Assembly (NCBI GenBank): GCA_964527395.1
Contig: CAZGQD010000008.1
Location: 1 to 56,547, forward strand
Direction of reading: 5' to 3'
DNA from: GCA-2688265 sp964527395
Lineage (GTDB): Archaea > Nanobdellota > Nanobdellia > Woesearchaeales > GW2011-AR9
DNA length: 56,547 nucleotides
Of the stretch, positions 7,500-15,564 are shown piece by piece. The position numbers were made by a program, and so were the translations under genes. The notes under the pieces were generated by a model, which was not told where the DNA came from, made no database searches, and saw only the letters and a program-made list of their open reading frames with translations. Every line of letters begins with the position of its first letter. The stretch's first letter is position 1.

Positions 7500-8507
7500 T
7501 TATATCAAGAAAATGTTCCAATAACTAGAAATAAATTCAGATGCAATAAATTCTACAACTGGTCTATACTTTTTCTCATCAGTCTCTAAGATTCCAGACC
7601 CATCTGCTTTGCTTAATGCATTAAGATATTCTAATCTGTTTTTCTTTTTAACTACAAATGGTGGACATCCGCAATTCAACAATATAAAATTCATAATCAA
7701 TCTTCCTGTACGCCCATTACCATCAGAAAAAGGGTGTATTTGTTCAAATTTATGGTGGAAAATTGCTGCCAACACAACAGGATGTAATTTATTCTTTTTT
7801 TCTTCATACCATTTAAGCAATATATCCATGTCTGTTCTTACGTATTTCCCAGGACTACATTCAAATTTGGATTTAAAGACACGAATATTGGTAGTTCTGT
7901 ACCCAACTCTCACATCAATGTCTTTCATGAGCTTGTCATGAATAGAAATGATCAATTCATGATTTAGTTCACTTTTTTCTTCAAGAAAATCAAAAAAAAC
8001 TTTTTTTGTGTTCTGTAAATCATAAATTTCTCTTAATTCTTTATTTGCTGGACTTAACTCTTCCAAAAGTAGTTTAGCAGCTTCTTTTAAAGTGATTGTA
8101 TTTCCCTCAAGTGAGGTTGAGTTATGCGCAAAATCAACCAAATATCCATTATAAACATCTTCAATGGTTTTCTTATCATGCTTCAAGAAATTCTCCTTAT
8201 GGTGTAATCTAATTGCTTCAATTTTTTCTAATTCAAACCTGCTAAGAAATGCAACTTTTTTCAGTTTCTTTTCTTTAACCTTCTTAAGAAGATATTCTGA
8301 TGAGATAAACTTATGTATATTCCTATATGCCTTACGTATATCACTAGCATATTTTTTTGGCAAGTTGTCCAGCTTATCTTGAACATTTGCAATATCATCT
8401 CCTAGGTATGCAATATCTTTAGTAATAGATTTCCCTTCAACTTGCTTAGACATCCTCAGATAATAATACTCTTTCCCTCCAACATTTTTTTTATACAAAT
8501 ATACCAT
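7500..8507 (-). CDS. Fic/DOC family protein, paralogue 1
   Basis: Fic enzymes transfer AMP or related groups to protein hydroxyls. The catalytic motif IHPFSDGNGRTGR is complete, with the invariant His. STSLEG upstream matches the inhibitory-helix motif (S/T)xxxE(G/N), placing it with Fic proteins whose N-terminal helix blocks ATP binding. An N-terminal region of about 60 residues (VYLYKKNVGGKEYYYLRMS) is shared with the other two Fic proteins here. I chose the ATG at 8507: TTTATAAA at 8530-8537 would put the RNA start near it, and the first ATG at 8522 is too close to the TATA box. Near-identical 40-bp repeats lie on both sides. The target is unknown. Confidence 0.85.
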   Translation of the reverse strand: MVYLYKKNVGGKEYYYLRMSKQVEGKSITKDIAYLGDDIANVQDKLDNLPKKYASDIRKAYRNIHKFISSEYLLKKVKEKKLKKVAFLSRFELEKIEAIRLHHKENFLKHDKKTIEDVYNGYLVDFAHNSTSLEGNTITLKEAAKLLLEELSPANKELREIYDLQNTKKVFFDFLEEKSELNHELIISIHDKLMKDIDVRVGYRTTNIRVFKSKFECSPGKYVRTDMDILLKWYEEKKNKLHPVVLAAIFHHKFEQIHPFSDGNGRTGRLIMNFILLNCGCPPFVVKKKNRLEYLNALSKADGSGILETDEKKYRPVVEFIASEFISSYWNIFLI

Positions 8508-8529
8508 AACAAACTCAAACATAGGTATA

Positions 8530-8576
8530 TTTATAAATCTTACCCTGCATTTTAATAAATAAAAAAATAAAGGGTA
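8530..8576 (-). promoter_or_regulatory. Promoter and upstream repeat of Fic gene 1
   Basis: TTTATAAA (8530-8537) is the TATA box on the minus strand. Directly upstream of it lies CTTACCCTGCA (8538-8548) to AATAAAGGGTAA, containing the inverted pair TTACCCT (8540-8546) and AGGGTAA. It repeats the downstream segment 7191-7231 and could be an operator. Confidence 0.5.
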
Positions 8577-8745
8577 ATTTTTTTTATTTTCTCAAACAAG
8601 CATAACTCCATATCCTAGAGAGTCAAGTTTCTAAAGTTTCAATTGAAAAACAGCAAGAAAAGCAACACAAACAACATACAAATAATAAAATAGTCACAAA
8701 ACAGTAGTAACATTTATAAAGAAAAGCCACTTTTAGCATATTGGT

Positions 8746-8816
8746 GATGGTTGACCAGACGTAAAACTATGTCAGAAGCTGTTGAATGATGGCTAAAAAC
8801 ATAGGTCTGGTCCTAT
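8746..8816 (+). ncRNA. Small hairpin RNA with its own TATA box
   Basis: GACCAGAC (8753-8760) pairs with GTCTGGTC, and inside it CTATGT pairs with ACATAG, giving a 14-bp interrupted stem around a loop of about 26 nt that repeats TGATGG. TTTATAAA at 8713-8720 ends 25 nt before 8746, the rule seen here for tRNA and leaderless genes. T-rich sequence follows. It lacks a usable D box, so it is not a clear C/D RNA, and the pocket is one-sided, so it is not a clear H/ACA RNA. The rest of 8577-8712 holds nothing I can name. Confidence 0.5.
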
Positions 8817-8860
8817 TTTCTTCTTCAATCAAAACAAATAACGACTAATGAGTAACAACG

Positions 8861-8868
8861 TTTATAAA
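8861..8868 (+). promoter_or_regulatory. TATA box of the 722-aa gene
   Basis: TTTATAAA ends 26 nt before the ATG at 8894; probably leaderless. Confidence 0.75.
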
Positions 8869-8893
8869 TAAAACTCATTTCTAGCACAAAGTT

Positions 8894-11062
8894 ATGGATG
8901 ACGAATACGTTTCAAGACAAGAAGCAACAGAGATTTTATCAAAAGCAATTAGTTCTGGTGCTTTATATTCTCCAACTTATGTACTTCCTAGTAACGTAGA
9001 TCCTTCTATGGTTCCAGGTATTGTAGAAGCAGCTCAAGATCAATTAAGAATCCTCCAAAGTAGAGCTGAAATTGACTTAGATGCATCTGCAAGAGCTGCT
9101 GCTGCTCTAGATTCACTAAGAGACACATTACGAGAACAAAACACTTCTCAAGCTTTAATGCGTGAAGCACTAACAAGAGCAGGTAGCCAACAAGAACCTA
9201 CAGCAGATCTAGAAGCTTTAGTAACTATAAATCAAGGTTCAACAGCATTAGCAACAGTACCTGACTTGTTTAGTTTATTCTTGAGACGCTTATTTTACGT
9301 TCCAGCTGAAACCTATGGATTAGCTTCTGAAGATATTGTTTTAAGAAGAAGATTTTCTGGAATTAACAAAAACAGGTTAGTTGTAGTTGATAAACAAGGA
9401 TTTCCTGTTTGTTCACAAGAAGGTTCTTCAGTTTTAAAGCTAAGTTATGTAAATGTTATAGAACCAATTAAACTTCCTTCCGGGACATATTTGATGGGTG
9501 GATTAAGAATGAAAAGACATCATCTACTAGATTCTTATCTTCTCAAAAGAAATCCTGGACCTGGCGAAGTTGACTGTGCAAGAATAGATGATCTTGGTTT
9601 AGAAAGAACTGCCAAATTAGTTAGAAATAAAGGAAAACCAGTAACTTACGAACTTAATGGCACAACATGGTTACTATTTGAAACAAAAAATATTGCTGGA
9701 TTAAGTCCAAAATATCTCTTCAATCCGAAAGTAGGAGTCTGGGGTTCAAGAGTTGAAGAAAAGAGAAATAGGTTGCCAGAAGAGATAAAGACAGTAAGGA
9801 TTGGTGATGAAGATTGTATGGCTTTGGATCAAGATGGTGTTTTAAATAGAGCTTTCAGACAAACTGGTGAATTATTAAAATATGAGTCCTTACATAACAG
9901 ATCTAATGGTTCTTGGGTAGAGGGAGCATATAGTTATTCTGATCGTAGTGAAGAGAGAATAAAAGAAAGTTTCCAATTAGCAACATTAAGTAATGGAGAA
10001 CTAGTCCCTTTCACTTCAAACGGAAACTTAGTATCTTTGCTTCATGGCGTAAATGGTTTCACAGGAGCAAGTTCAGTCATAGAAGGAGATGAATCTGATG
10101 AGTTACATGTTTTAGGAAGAAATGGAACAGAAGAACAATTCAAGGTTTATTCACAAGATGGCTCAATCGGTAGGAGCATGCCTTTATCAATAAATATTGA
10201 AGTATTAGGTTCAAAATCACAATTGGCATATGGCTTAAATTCAGCTTCACAAAAAAAATGGGGTAGCAGAGATTTATTTATTTTCAACTGGAGACTAAAA
10301 AATGCTGATGCTTCAATCACTGGAGCAATGCTAGAAGACGGAACAATTGTTGGAAAAAGAACTGATTTCTCTGACATTGAAGTTTTATCACATAATTATC
10401 TTGCTTGTACTTTTGCTGAAGCAGATGTTAGGATATTTGATTTAAATAATGAACGAATTTTTCACCCAAGATATGAATCAAGCAGGTCTTCTTCTCCTTC
10501 TCAACCTTTCTCAGGTAGATCAAAGTTACATAGAAAGCTAGCAGGACAATACTTCTCAGACGATAGTTTTGCAGAAATGTTTAATGACGTCTCTTATTCA
10601 AGAAAAATTGAATGGTTCTGTGAAGATGAAGATATTGTTTGTTATAACGATAAAGCTTATTTAAAAATTTCTAGTGAAGCTAGTACAGCTTCAAGAAATC
10701 CTAGTTTTGGAACAAATACTTGCATCTTGGTACCAACAAGCAAAGAAGGAAATATTCTTTATGGTGCAGAAGAAAAAGCAATAAATAATTTAAGTAGACG
10801 ATCAGTAACAATGGATGGGCTTACTTATAGATTAGTTGAATCAGTGGAGAATGTTGGAAACAACTCTAGGGACTTGAGTTTAGTTGCTTCAGACGGAACA
10901 AAGAGATATCATTTAACTTCTCTTGTTGGAGATGAAAAGGTAAATATGGATGATTTTCACTTAGGGTCATCTGCTAGTAATTCAATAACTGTAAAATACA
11001 TTGGCCCATTAACTACTCTCTCTGTAAGCAAAAACTTTGATTTAAGCACAAATCAAGCATAG
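8894..11062 (+). CDS. Large hypothetical protein, 722 aa
   Basis: I do not recognise a family. Residues 1-110 are helical and charged (EATEILSKAISSGALY, then ALDSLRDTLREQNTSQALM). From about residue 130 on, the sequence alternates short hydrophobic strands with turns rich in Gly, Asn and Asp (RLVVVDKQGFPV, TYLMGGLRMKRHH, CMALDQDGVLN, TLSNGELVPFTSNGNLV, HVLGRNGTEEQFKVYSQDG). This rhythm suggests a beta-propeller or other repeated beta fold. There is no signal peptide or membrane segment, so it is probably cytoplasmic. It has its own leaderless promoter and sits just upstream of the ribosomal operon, with no sign of co-transcription. Confidence 0.7.
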   Translation: MDDEYVSRQEATEILSKAISSGALYSPTYVLPSNVDPSMVPGIVEAAQDQLRILQSRAEIDLDASARAAAALDSLRDTLREQNTSQALMREALTRAGSQQEPTADLEALVTINQGSTALATVPDLFSLFLRRLFYVPAETYGLASEDIVLRRRFSGINKNRLVVVDKQGFPVCSQEGSSVLKLSYVNVIEPIKLPSGTYLMGGLRMKRHHLLDSYLLKRNPGPGEVDCARIDDLGLERTAKLVRNKGKPVTYELNGTTWLLFETKNIAGLSPKYLFNPKVGVWGSRVEEKRNRLPEEIKTVRIGDEDCMALDQDGVLNRAFRQTGELLKYESLHNRSNGSWVEGAYSYSDRSEERIKESFQLATLSNGELVPFTSNGNLVSLLHGVNGFTGASSVIEGDESDELHVLGRNGTEEQFKVYSQDGSIGRSMPLSINIEVLGSKSQLAYGLNSASQKKWGSRDLFIFNWRLKNADASITGAMLEDGTIVGKRTDFSDIEVLSHNYLACTFAEADVRIFDLNNERIFHPRYESSRSSSPSQPFSGRSKLHRKLAGQYFSDDSFAEMFNDVSYSRKIEWFCEDEDIVCYNDKAYLKISSEASTASRNPSFGTNTCILVPTSKEGNILYGAEEKAINNLSRRSVTMDGLTYRLVESVENVGNNSRDLSLVASDGTKRYHLTSLVGDEKVNMDDFHLGSSASNSITVKYIGPLTTLSVSKNFDLSTNQA

Positions 11063-11083
11063 AACCAACACTCTACCGAAACA

Positions 11084-11091
11084 TTTATAAA
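11084..11091 (+). promoter_or_regulatory. TATA box of the ribosomal protein operon
   Basis: TTTATAAA predicts transcription from about 11116, giving a leader of about 148 nt before uS13. A second, weaker candidate (AATATAAAC near 11212-11220) lies closer to the gene. Confidence 0.65.
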
Positions 11092-11115
11092 CAAAACTCT
11101 TTCCAAAGCTGATTA

Positions 11116-11263
11116 TCAATTGTTCGAGTTCACGCGCAGAGGACAAAGATTCATTATTGCATCCCCATGCATTGTTTCTAGTTCTCTTGCGTTTTATGAT
11201 AAAAAAGATCAAATATAAACAAATTAATCAATAAAACATCAAAATCAAACACAAATAATCAAA
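11116..11263 (+). promoter_or_regulatory. Folded leader of the S13-S4-S11-RpoD operon
   Basis: CGCGCAGAGGAC (11133-11144) pairs with GTTCTCTTGCG (11181-11191): 11 pairs, one bulge, two G-U. An inner hairpin TGCAT-CCCC-ATGCA lies at 11158-11171. Such a stem ahead of a ribosomal operon fits control by a ribosomal protein binding its own mRNA; in bacteria uS4 does this for the matching operon. The regulator here is not known. It could also be a separate small RNA. Confidence 0.5.
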
Positions 11264-11719
11264 ATGGCAGAAGCAGCACAATTAAAACACATTATCAGGG
11301 TAGCTAACGTAGATATTCCTGGAAACAAGGCTATAGTAGTTTCTCTAACCAAAATCAAAGGTATTGGTAAAAATATTGCTCACGTTCTATGTAACTTAGC
11401 AAATTTAAACGCAAACACTAAAGCTGGTGCTCTAACTGACAATCAAACAGCAAAATTAAATGAACTTGCAAAAGATCTTGAAAATAAGCTTCCAAATTGG
11501 ATGTTAAATCACAGAAAAGACAATGATTCTGGTGCAGACAAACATCACTTAACTGGAACATTAGACTTTGTTAAGGATAATGATATCAAAAGAATGAGAA
11601 AAATCAAGAGCTACAAGGGAGTTAGGCACTCTAAGAAACTCCCTGTACGTGGTCAAAGAACTAAATCTAACTTTAGAAGAAACAAGGGGAAAGTAGCTTC
11701 TTTGAAGAAAAATAAATAA
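11264..11719 (+). CDS. rpsM: 30S ribosomal protein uS13
   Basis: uS13 sits in the head of the small subunit and touches the P-site tRNA and the large subunit. The 151 aa have the archaeal layout: LKHIIRVANVDIPGNKAIVVSLTKI with KGIGKNIAHVLC (helix-two-turn-helix), a long middle helix, and the basic tail SYKGVRHSKKLPVRGQRTKS, which contains the conserved RGQRT. It is the first gene of the operon and uS4 follows after 79 nt. Confidence 0.95.
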   Translation: MAEAAQLKHIIRVANVDIPGNKAIVVSLTKIKGIGKNIAHVLCNLANLNANTKAGALTDNQTAKLNELAKDLENKLPNWMLNHRKDNDSGADKHHLTGTLDFVKDNDIKRMRKIKSYKGVRHSKKLPVRGQRTKSNFRRNKGKVASLKKNK

Positions 11720-11798
11720 AAATCAATTTTAATCTGAACTAAAATGGGACAACAAAAATTAACAATTTTCAAGCCTCATTTCATCAAAAAGAAATAAA

Positions 11799-12587
11799 AT
11801 GGGAGATCCAAAAAAATTAAGGAAACAGTACCAAACTCCAATGCATCCTTGGAATAAGGAATCAATTGAAGTAGAATCAAAGATCAAACATGATTATGGT
11901 TTATTAAGAAAGAAAGAGATCTTTAAGATGAATTCTTTTCTAAAAAAGTACCGTGCAATCGCAAAGAGACTTTCTACTGATGATTCAAACCAATCACAAA
12001 AAGAAGCTAAAGATGTTTTAACTAAATTAAATGCTTTAGGCTTAGTTCCAGCAGATGCTCAAGTTTCTGATATTCTTTCATTAGAATTAAAAGATATTCT
12101 TGATAGAAGACTTCAGAGTGTTGTTTACAGAAAAGGTCTAGCAAGATCAATGAAACAATCAAGACAATTTATTACTCATAGGCACATTGTTGTGGGTGAT
12201 AAAGAGATCACTTCCCCTTCATTTTTAATTACAACAGAAAACGAATCAAAAATAACTTTTAAAGGAAAATCGACTTTGGCAGACGAATCTCATCCAGAAA
12301 GATCAGACCCAAATAAAGATATCAAAGAAGAATTAGCTAAGATTAGGGGTAAAAAAGCAGAAGGGAGTAAAGAAGAAACTGCGACAGCAACAAAAACTGC
12401 TGAAGTAAAAGAAAATTCAGAAGCTCCTGTGGTAAAAGCAGAAGTTAAAGTAGCTGCTAAGGAAGAAGAATCAAAAGAATCAAATGAAACTCCAGAAACA
12501 GCAGAATCCAAAGAAGAAGCACCTTCAAAAGAAGCTAACGAAGCAAAAGAAGAAAAATCTGCTGAATCAACATCAGAATCATCATAG
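11799..12587 (+). CDS. rpsD: 30S ribosomal protein uS4 with acidic C-terminal extension
   Basis: uS4 is a primary 16S rRNA binder. Residues 1-170 are archaeal uS4: MGDPKKLRKQYQTPMHPWNK, then the S4 RNA-binding domain with ILDRRLQSVVYRKGLARSMKQSRQFITHRHI, then VVGDKEITSPSFLIT. Residues about 180-262 form a low-complexity tail of Glu, Lys, Ala and Ser that most uS4 proteins lack; it is probably disordered. The stop overlaps the Shine-Dalgarno of uS11 (AGGTGA, 12585-12590), so the two are likely coupled in translation. Confidence 0.95.
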   Translation: MGDPKKLRKQYQTPMHPWNKESIEVESKIKHDYGLLRKKEIFKMNSFLKKYRAIAKRLSTDDSNQSQKEAKDVLTKLNALGLVPADAQVSDILSLELKDILDRRLQSVVYRKGLARSMKQSRQFITHRHIVVGDKEITSPSFLITTENESKITFKGKSTLADESHPERSDPNKDIKEELAKIRGKKAEGSKEETATATKTAEVKENSEAPVVKAEVKVAAKEEESKESNETPETAESKEEAPSKEANEAKEEKSAESTSESS

Positions 12588-12597
12588 GTGAATAAAA

Positions 12598-13113
12598 ATG
12601 TCAGAAGAACAATCAACAACTCAGTCTGCAACAAAAGCTCCAGCTAAAACTGAAGCTCCAAGAAGATCAGCAGATAGCAGACCTAATCATAGATCAAGAG
12701 ACTTCCAAAACCGAAGGCCTCACAGAAAAATGCGTTGGGGAGTAGCTCACATTAAATCAACTTACAATAACACTCTTGTGACTGTAACTGACATTACTGG
12801 TACTGAAACAATTGCACGTGTAACTGGTGGAATGATGGTTAAATCAGACCGTTTAGAAAGCAGTCCTGGGGCAGCTATGGGTATTGCAAAAAGGATTGCA
12901 GAGATTTGTCGTGAAAAAGGAATTTCAGCATTATATATTAAAGTTAAAGCAAAAGGTGGTCACAGCGGTCCTAAAAACACTGGTCCTGGAGCACAAGCTT
13001 GTATCAGGGCATTATCAAGATCAGGTATCAGGGTTGGTAAAATTGAAGATGTTACTCCTGAACCCCACAATGGTTGTAGGGCTAAAGGTGGGAAACGAGG
13101 ACGAAGAGTATAG
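12598..13113 (+). CDS. rpsK: 30S ribosomal protein uS11
   Basis: uS11 binds the small-subunit platform near the 16S 3' end. The core starts at about residue 42 with MRWGVAHIKSTYNNTLVTVTD, then GGMMVKSDRLESSPGAAM, KAKGGHSGPKNTGPGAQACI and the end VTPEPHNGCRAKGGKRGRRV, all typical. An N-terminal Ala/Thr/Arg-rich extension of about 40 residues precedes the core. The ATG at 12598 follows AGGTGA at 12585-12590. Confidence 0.95.
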   Translation: MSEEQSTTQSATKAPAKTEAPRRSADSRPNHRSRDFQNRRPHRKMRWGVAHIKSTYNNTLVTVTDITGTETIARVTGGMMVKSDRLESSPGAAMGIAKRIAEICREKGISALYIKVKAKGGHSGPKNTGPGAQACIRALSRSGIRVGKIEDVTPEPHNGCRAKGGKRGRRV

Positions 13114-13173
13114 GTCTTCCACTTCAAAAATAATATTTATTCAAAACAAAAAAAGCTAAATTAGGCAAAAAAG

Positions 13174-13950
13174 ATGAAATGCACAAAAATAGACAGTTCA
13201 AAGGATAACTTGAATGTAAAATTCGAGATCACTGGCGTAGATGATGCTTTCATTAATACACTCAGAAGAACCGTTATTGAAGAAGTTCCAACTTTGGCTG
13301 TTGAAGATATTGATATCAAAGACAACTCTTCAGCTCTATTCGATGAGATGCTTGCTTTAAGATTGGGTTTAATTCCAATCAAAACTGATATTGGTAGTTA
13401 TCAATTACCAACAACGCAAGCAGAAATCACTGAACGGAGTGCAAAATGCACATTACAATTATCATTAAAAGCTAACAAAAAAGGTATGGTTTATGCTAAG
13501 GCTGTTCAAAGTAAAGATCCAAAATGCACTTTCGCATACGAAGATATGCCTATTGTGAAACTAATTGCAAAGCAAAAAGTTGATTGCACTTTATGGGCTG
13601 TAATGGGGCAGGGAAAAGAACATATCAAATGGTCTCCAGGACTTATTTGGTATAATCAAAACGCAAAAATCACAATTAAAGACAACAAAGAATTGCTAGA
13701 ACAATTCAAACACAAGTTTCCAGAACTAATCTTTGATAAATCTGGCAAAATTAGCGAGAAACTAATCAGAGAAAACAATCTTGTTGATGCAGTTGACCGT
13801 GTTTGCCCAGAATTGGTTGATGTTGAATACCAAGATGGCGAATATACTGCAAAATTAGAATCTTTTGGACAATTAACAACAAAAGAAATCTTAACAGAGG
13901 CTGCAAAAATCATTCAAGCAAAAGCAAAAGAGATGGAAAAATTACTTTAA
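13174..13950 (+). CDS. rpoD: DNA-directed RNA polymerase subunit D (Rpb3 homologue)
   Basis: RpoD pairs with RpoL in the assembly platform. This is archaeal RpoD, not a bacterial sigma factor. The 258 aa begin with GVDDAFINTLRRTVIEEVPTLAVEDIDI (the alpha-like dimerisation motif), continue with DEMLALRLGLIPIKTD, and end in a helical dimerisation segment (TKEILTEAAKIIQAKAKEM). The middle domain keeps scattered cysteines (C89, C109, C124) but not the clustered CxxC-type set that holds Fe-S clusters in some archaeal RpoD proteins, so a cluster is unlikely. Position between uS11 and eL18 is the standard archaeal order. Confidence 0.95.
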   Translation: MKCTKIDSSKDNLNVKFEITGVDDAFINTLRRTVIEEVPTLAVEDIDIKDNSSALFDEMLALRLGLIPIKTDIGSYQLPTTQAEITERSAKCTLQLSLKANKKGMVYAKAVQSKDPKCTFAYEDMPIVKLIAKQKVDCTLWAVMGQGKEHIKWSPGLIWYNQNAKITIKDNKELLEQFKHKFPELIFDKSGKISEKLIRENNLVDAVDRVCPELVDVEYQDGEYTAKLESFGQLTTKEILTEAAKIIQAKAKEMEKLL

Positions 13951-14033
13951 ATTAAAATATAACTCGTCTAAAAAATCAAAATCAACAAGAAAAACAAAAA
14001 CATTCAAAAATCAAATTCAAATAAGTGATAAAA

Positions 14034-14393
14034 ATGACAAAAAGAACAGGCCCAACAAACACGCAGCTAAAAAAGCTGATTGTAGACCTAAAGGGCAAAT
14101 CAAGAGAATCTGCTTTATGGAAAAGAGTAGCATCTGATTTAGAAAAACCTAGTCGTCAAAGAAGGCAAGTTAATCTTTATAAATTAAACAAATTTGCAAA
14201 AGATGGTGAAACTATGCTAGTTCCAGGAAAAGTACTTAGCTTAGGTAATTTAGACAAAAAAATCACTGTTGCGGCTTTCCAATATTCAGCAGAGGCAAAG
14301 AAAAAGATCGAAGAAAAACAAGGGTCTGCTTTAACAATCAGTGAATTATTCAAAAAGAACCCTGAAGCAAAGGGAATCAGAATTATCGGGTAA
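14034..14393 (+). CDS. 50S ribosomal protein eL18
   Basis: The 119-aa protein matches archaeal L18e: TKRTGPTNTQLKKLIVDLKG, then SALWKRVASDLEKPSRQRRQVNLYKL, then TMLVPGKVLSLGNLDKKITVAAF. I start at the ATG at 14034, not the in-frame GTG at 14025, because that GTGAT resembles a Shine-Dalgarno sequence (end of AGGTGAT) at the right distance. uL13 follows after 5 nt. Confidence 0.93.
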   Translation: MTKRTGPTNTQLKKLIVDLKGKSRESALWKRVASDLEKPSRQRRQVNLYKLNKFAKDGETMLVPGKVLSLGNLDKKITVAAFQYSAEAKKKIEEKQGSALTISELFKKNPEAKGIRIIG

Positions 14394-14398
14394 ATAAA

Positions 14399-14821
14399 AT
14401 GAAAGTATACGATGCAAAAGGATTACTTGTAGGAAGGTTAGCAACAAGAGTTGCAAAAGACGCTCTTTTAGGTGAAAAGGTAGCTGTTATCAACTGCGCT
14501 GAAGCTGTTGTTAGTGGTAAAAAAAGTGTTATCCAAAAAGAATCCAAACAAAAGCATGATCGAAGAGGTTATCCTGGAAAAGCTAACAAAAGGCCACGTC
14601 TGGCAGACAGATATGTAAGGCGTGTGATCAGAGGTATGCTTCCTTGGACAACTACAAGAGGAAAAGAAGCTTTCAAAAGAGTAATGTGTTATGTAACTGT
14701 CCCATCGGAAATCAAAGTTGAAGACGCAATTAAAATCACAGATGCAAAGAGCAGTAAACTTCCTTTAGGTAAATATCAAACTGTAAAAGAGATTATCAAA
14801 TCACTTGGTGGCAAAGTATAA
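14399..14821 (+). CDS. rplM: 50S ribosomal protein uL13
   Basis: The 140 aa start VYDAKGLLVGRLATRVAKDALLGEKVAVINCAEAVVSG, the conserved uL13 opening. RVIRGMLPWTTTRGKEAFKRVMCY is the typical middle motif. It binds 23S rRNA early in large-subunit assembly. Its stop TAA and the uS9 ATG overlap by one base at 14821, so the two are translationally coupled, as in most archaea. Confidence 0.95.
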   Translation: MKVYDAKGLLVGRLATRVAKDALLGEKVAVINCAEAVVSGKKSVIQKESKQKHDRRGYPGKANKRPRLADRYVRRVIRGMLPWTTTRGKEAFKRVMCYVTVPSEIKVEDAIKITDAKSSKLPLGKYQTVKEIIKSLGGKV

Positions 14822-15261
14822 TGGCAAAGAAAACAAGAGCGAAATCAAAAAAGCAGAAGAAACAAGCAAATTCTGTAATCCATACTCAAGGTAAGCGTAA
14901 GACTGCTGTTGCACGAGCTACCTTAAAAGAAGGAAAAGGTACTGTTACTATTAACGGGCAGCTTTTAGACAACTTTTCCACAGACATGTCCAGATTAAAA
15001 GTAAAAGAACCATTAATTTTAGCTGGAGACTTAGCAAATTCAGTAGATATTAAAGTGAATGTGATTGGTGGTGGCCAAAACGGTCAGGCTGACGCTATCA
15101 GACTAGCAATTGCAAGAGCTTTAGTTCAAAAAGATGAAAAATTAAAGAAAACTTTCACTTCATATGATAGATTATTACTTGTAGCAGATGTGAGACAAAA
15201 AGAAGTTTGTAAACCAAACGACTCCAAAGCTCGTGCTAAGAGACAAAAATCATATCGTTAG
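14821..15261 (+). CDS. rpsI: 30S ribosomal protein uS9
   Basis: The 146 aa include GKRKTAVARATLKEGKGTVTING, GGGQNGQADAIRLAIARAL and the C-terminal tail KARAKRQKSYR, whose last Arg reaches the P-site tRNA in the ribosome. An N-terminal basic extension (AKKTRAKSKKQKKQANS) is short. It overlaps uL13 by one base. A 9-bp inverted repeat follows. Confidence 0.95.
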   Translation: MAKKTRAKSKKQKKQANSVIHTQGKRKTAVARATLKEGKGTVTINGQLLDNFSTDMSRLKVKEPLILAGDLANSVDIKVNVIGGGQNGQADAIRLAIARALVQKDEKLKKTFTSYDRLLLVADVRQKEVCKPNDSKARAKRQKSYR

Positions 15262-15281
15262 ATTGTGAAAACCATCTCTGA

Positions 15282-15304
15282 TAATTTTTTAAAAATTATC
15301 ATTA
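15282..15304 (+). promoter_or_regulatory. Inverted repeat between uS9 and rpoN
   Basis: TGATAATTT pairs with AAATTATCA around a short loop. With the local T run it could reduce read-through into rpoN or trim the mRNA. No function is proven. Confidence 0.35.
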
Positions 15305-15361
15305 ATGATATGTCATAATTATAACAATAAACAAAATAAACCAAACTCGGTGAAATAAAAG

Positions 15362-15559
15362 ATGATAATTCCAATAAGATGCTTTAGTTGTGGAAAACCC
15401 GTGGGTCATTTATGGGAAAGATACAATGAATTGAGCGAATCAGGCAAAGATAAAGGTGAAATTCTAACTGAGCTAGGTTTAGAAAGATACTGTTGTAGGT
15501 CAATCATAATGGGTCAGATTGACTTAATTGATACAGCAGCTGAGTTCAAAAAGGCTTAA
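15362..15559 (+). CDS. rpoN: DNA-directed RNA polymerase subunit N (Rpb10 homologue)
   Basis: The 65-aa protein begins IIPIRCFSCGKPVGHLW and has RYCCR at about residues 43-47. These four cysteines form the Zn site of the Rpb10/RpoN family. Length is typical. GGTG upstream (about 15350-15353) may be a Shine-Dalgarno sequence. It is the last gene of the ribosomal/RNA polymerase operon, converging with the gene at 15565. Confidence 0.95.
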   Translation: MIIPIRCFSCGKPVGHLWERYNELSESGKDKGEILTELGLERYCCRSIIMGQIDLIDTAAEFKKA

Positions 15560-15564
15560 TTAAT

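Noticed and set aside
13174..13950. RpoD as a bacterial sigma factor
   Set aside because: The symbol is shared, but this is the archaeal Rpb3-like subunit. The sigma-like gene is the one at 42226-44034.
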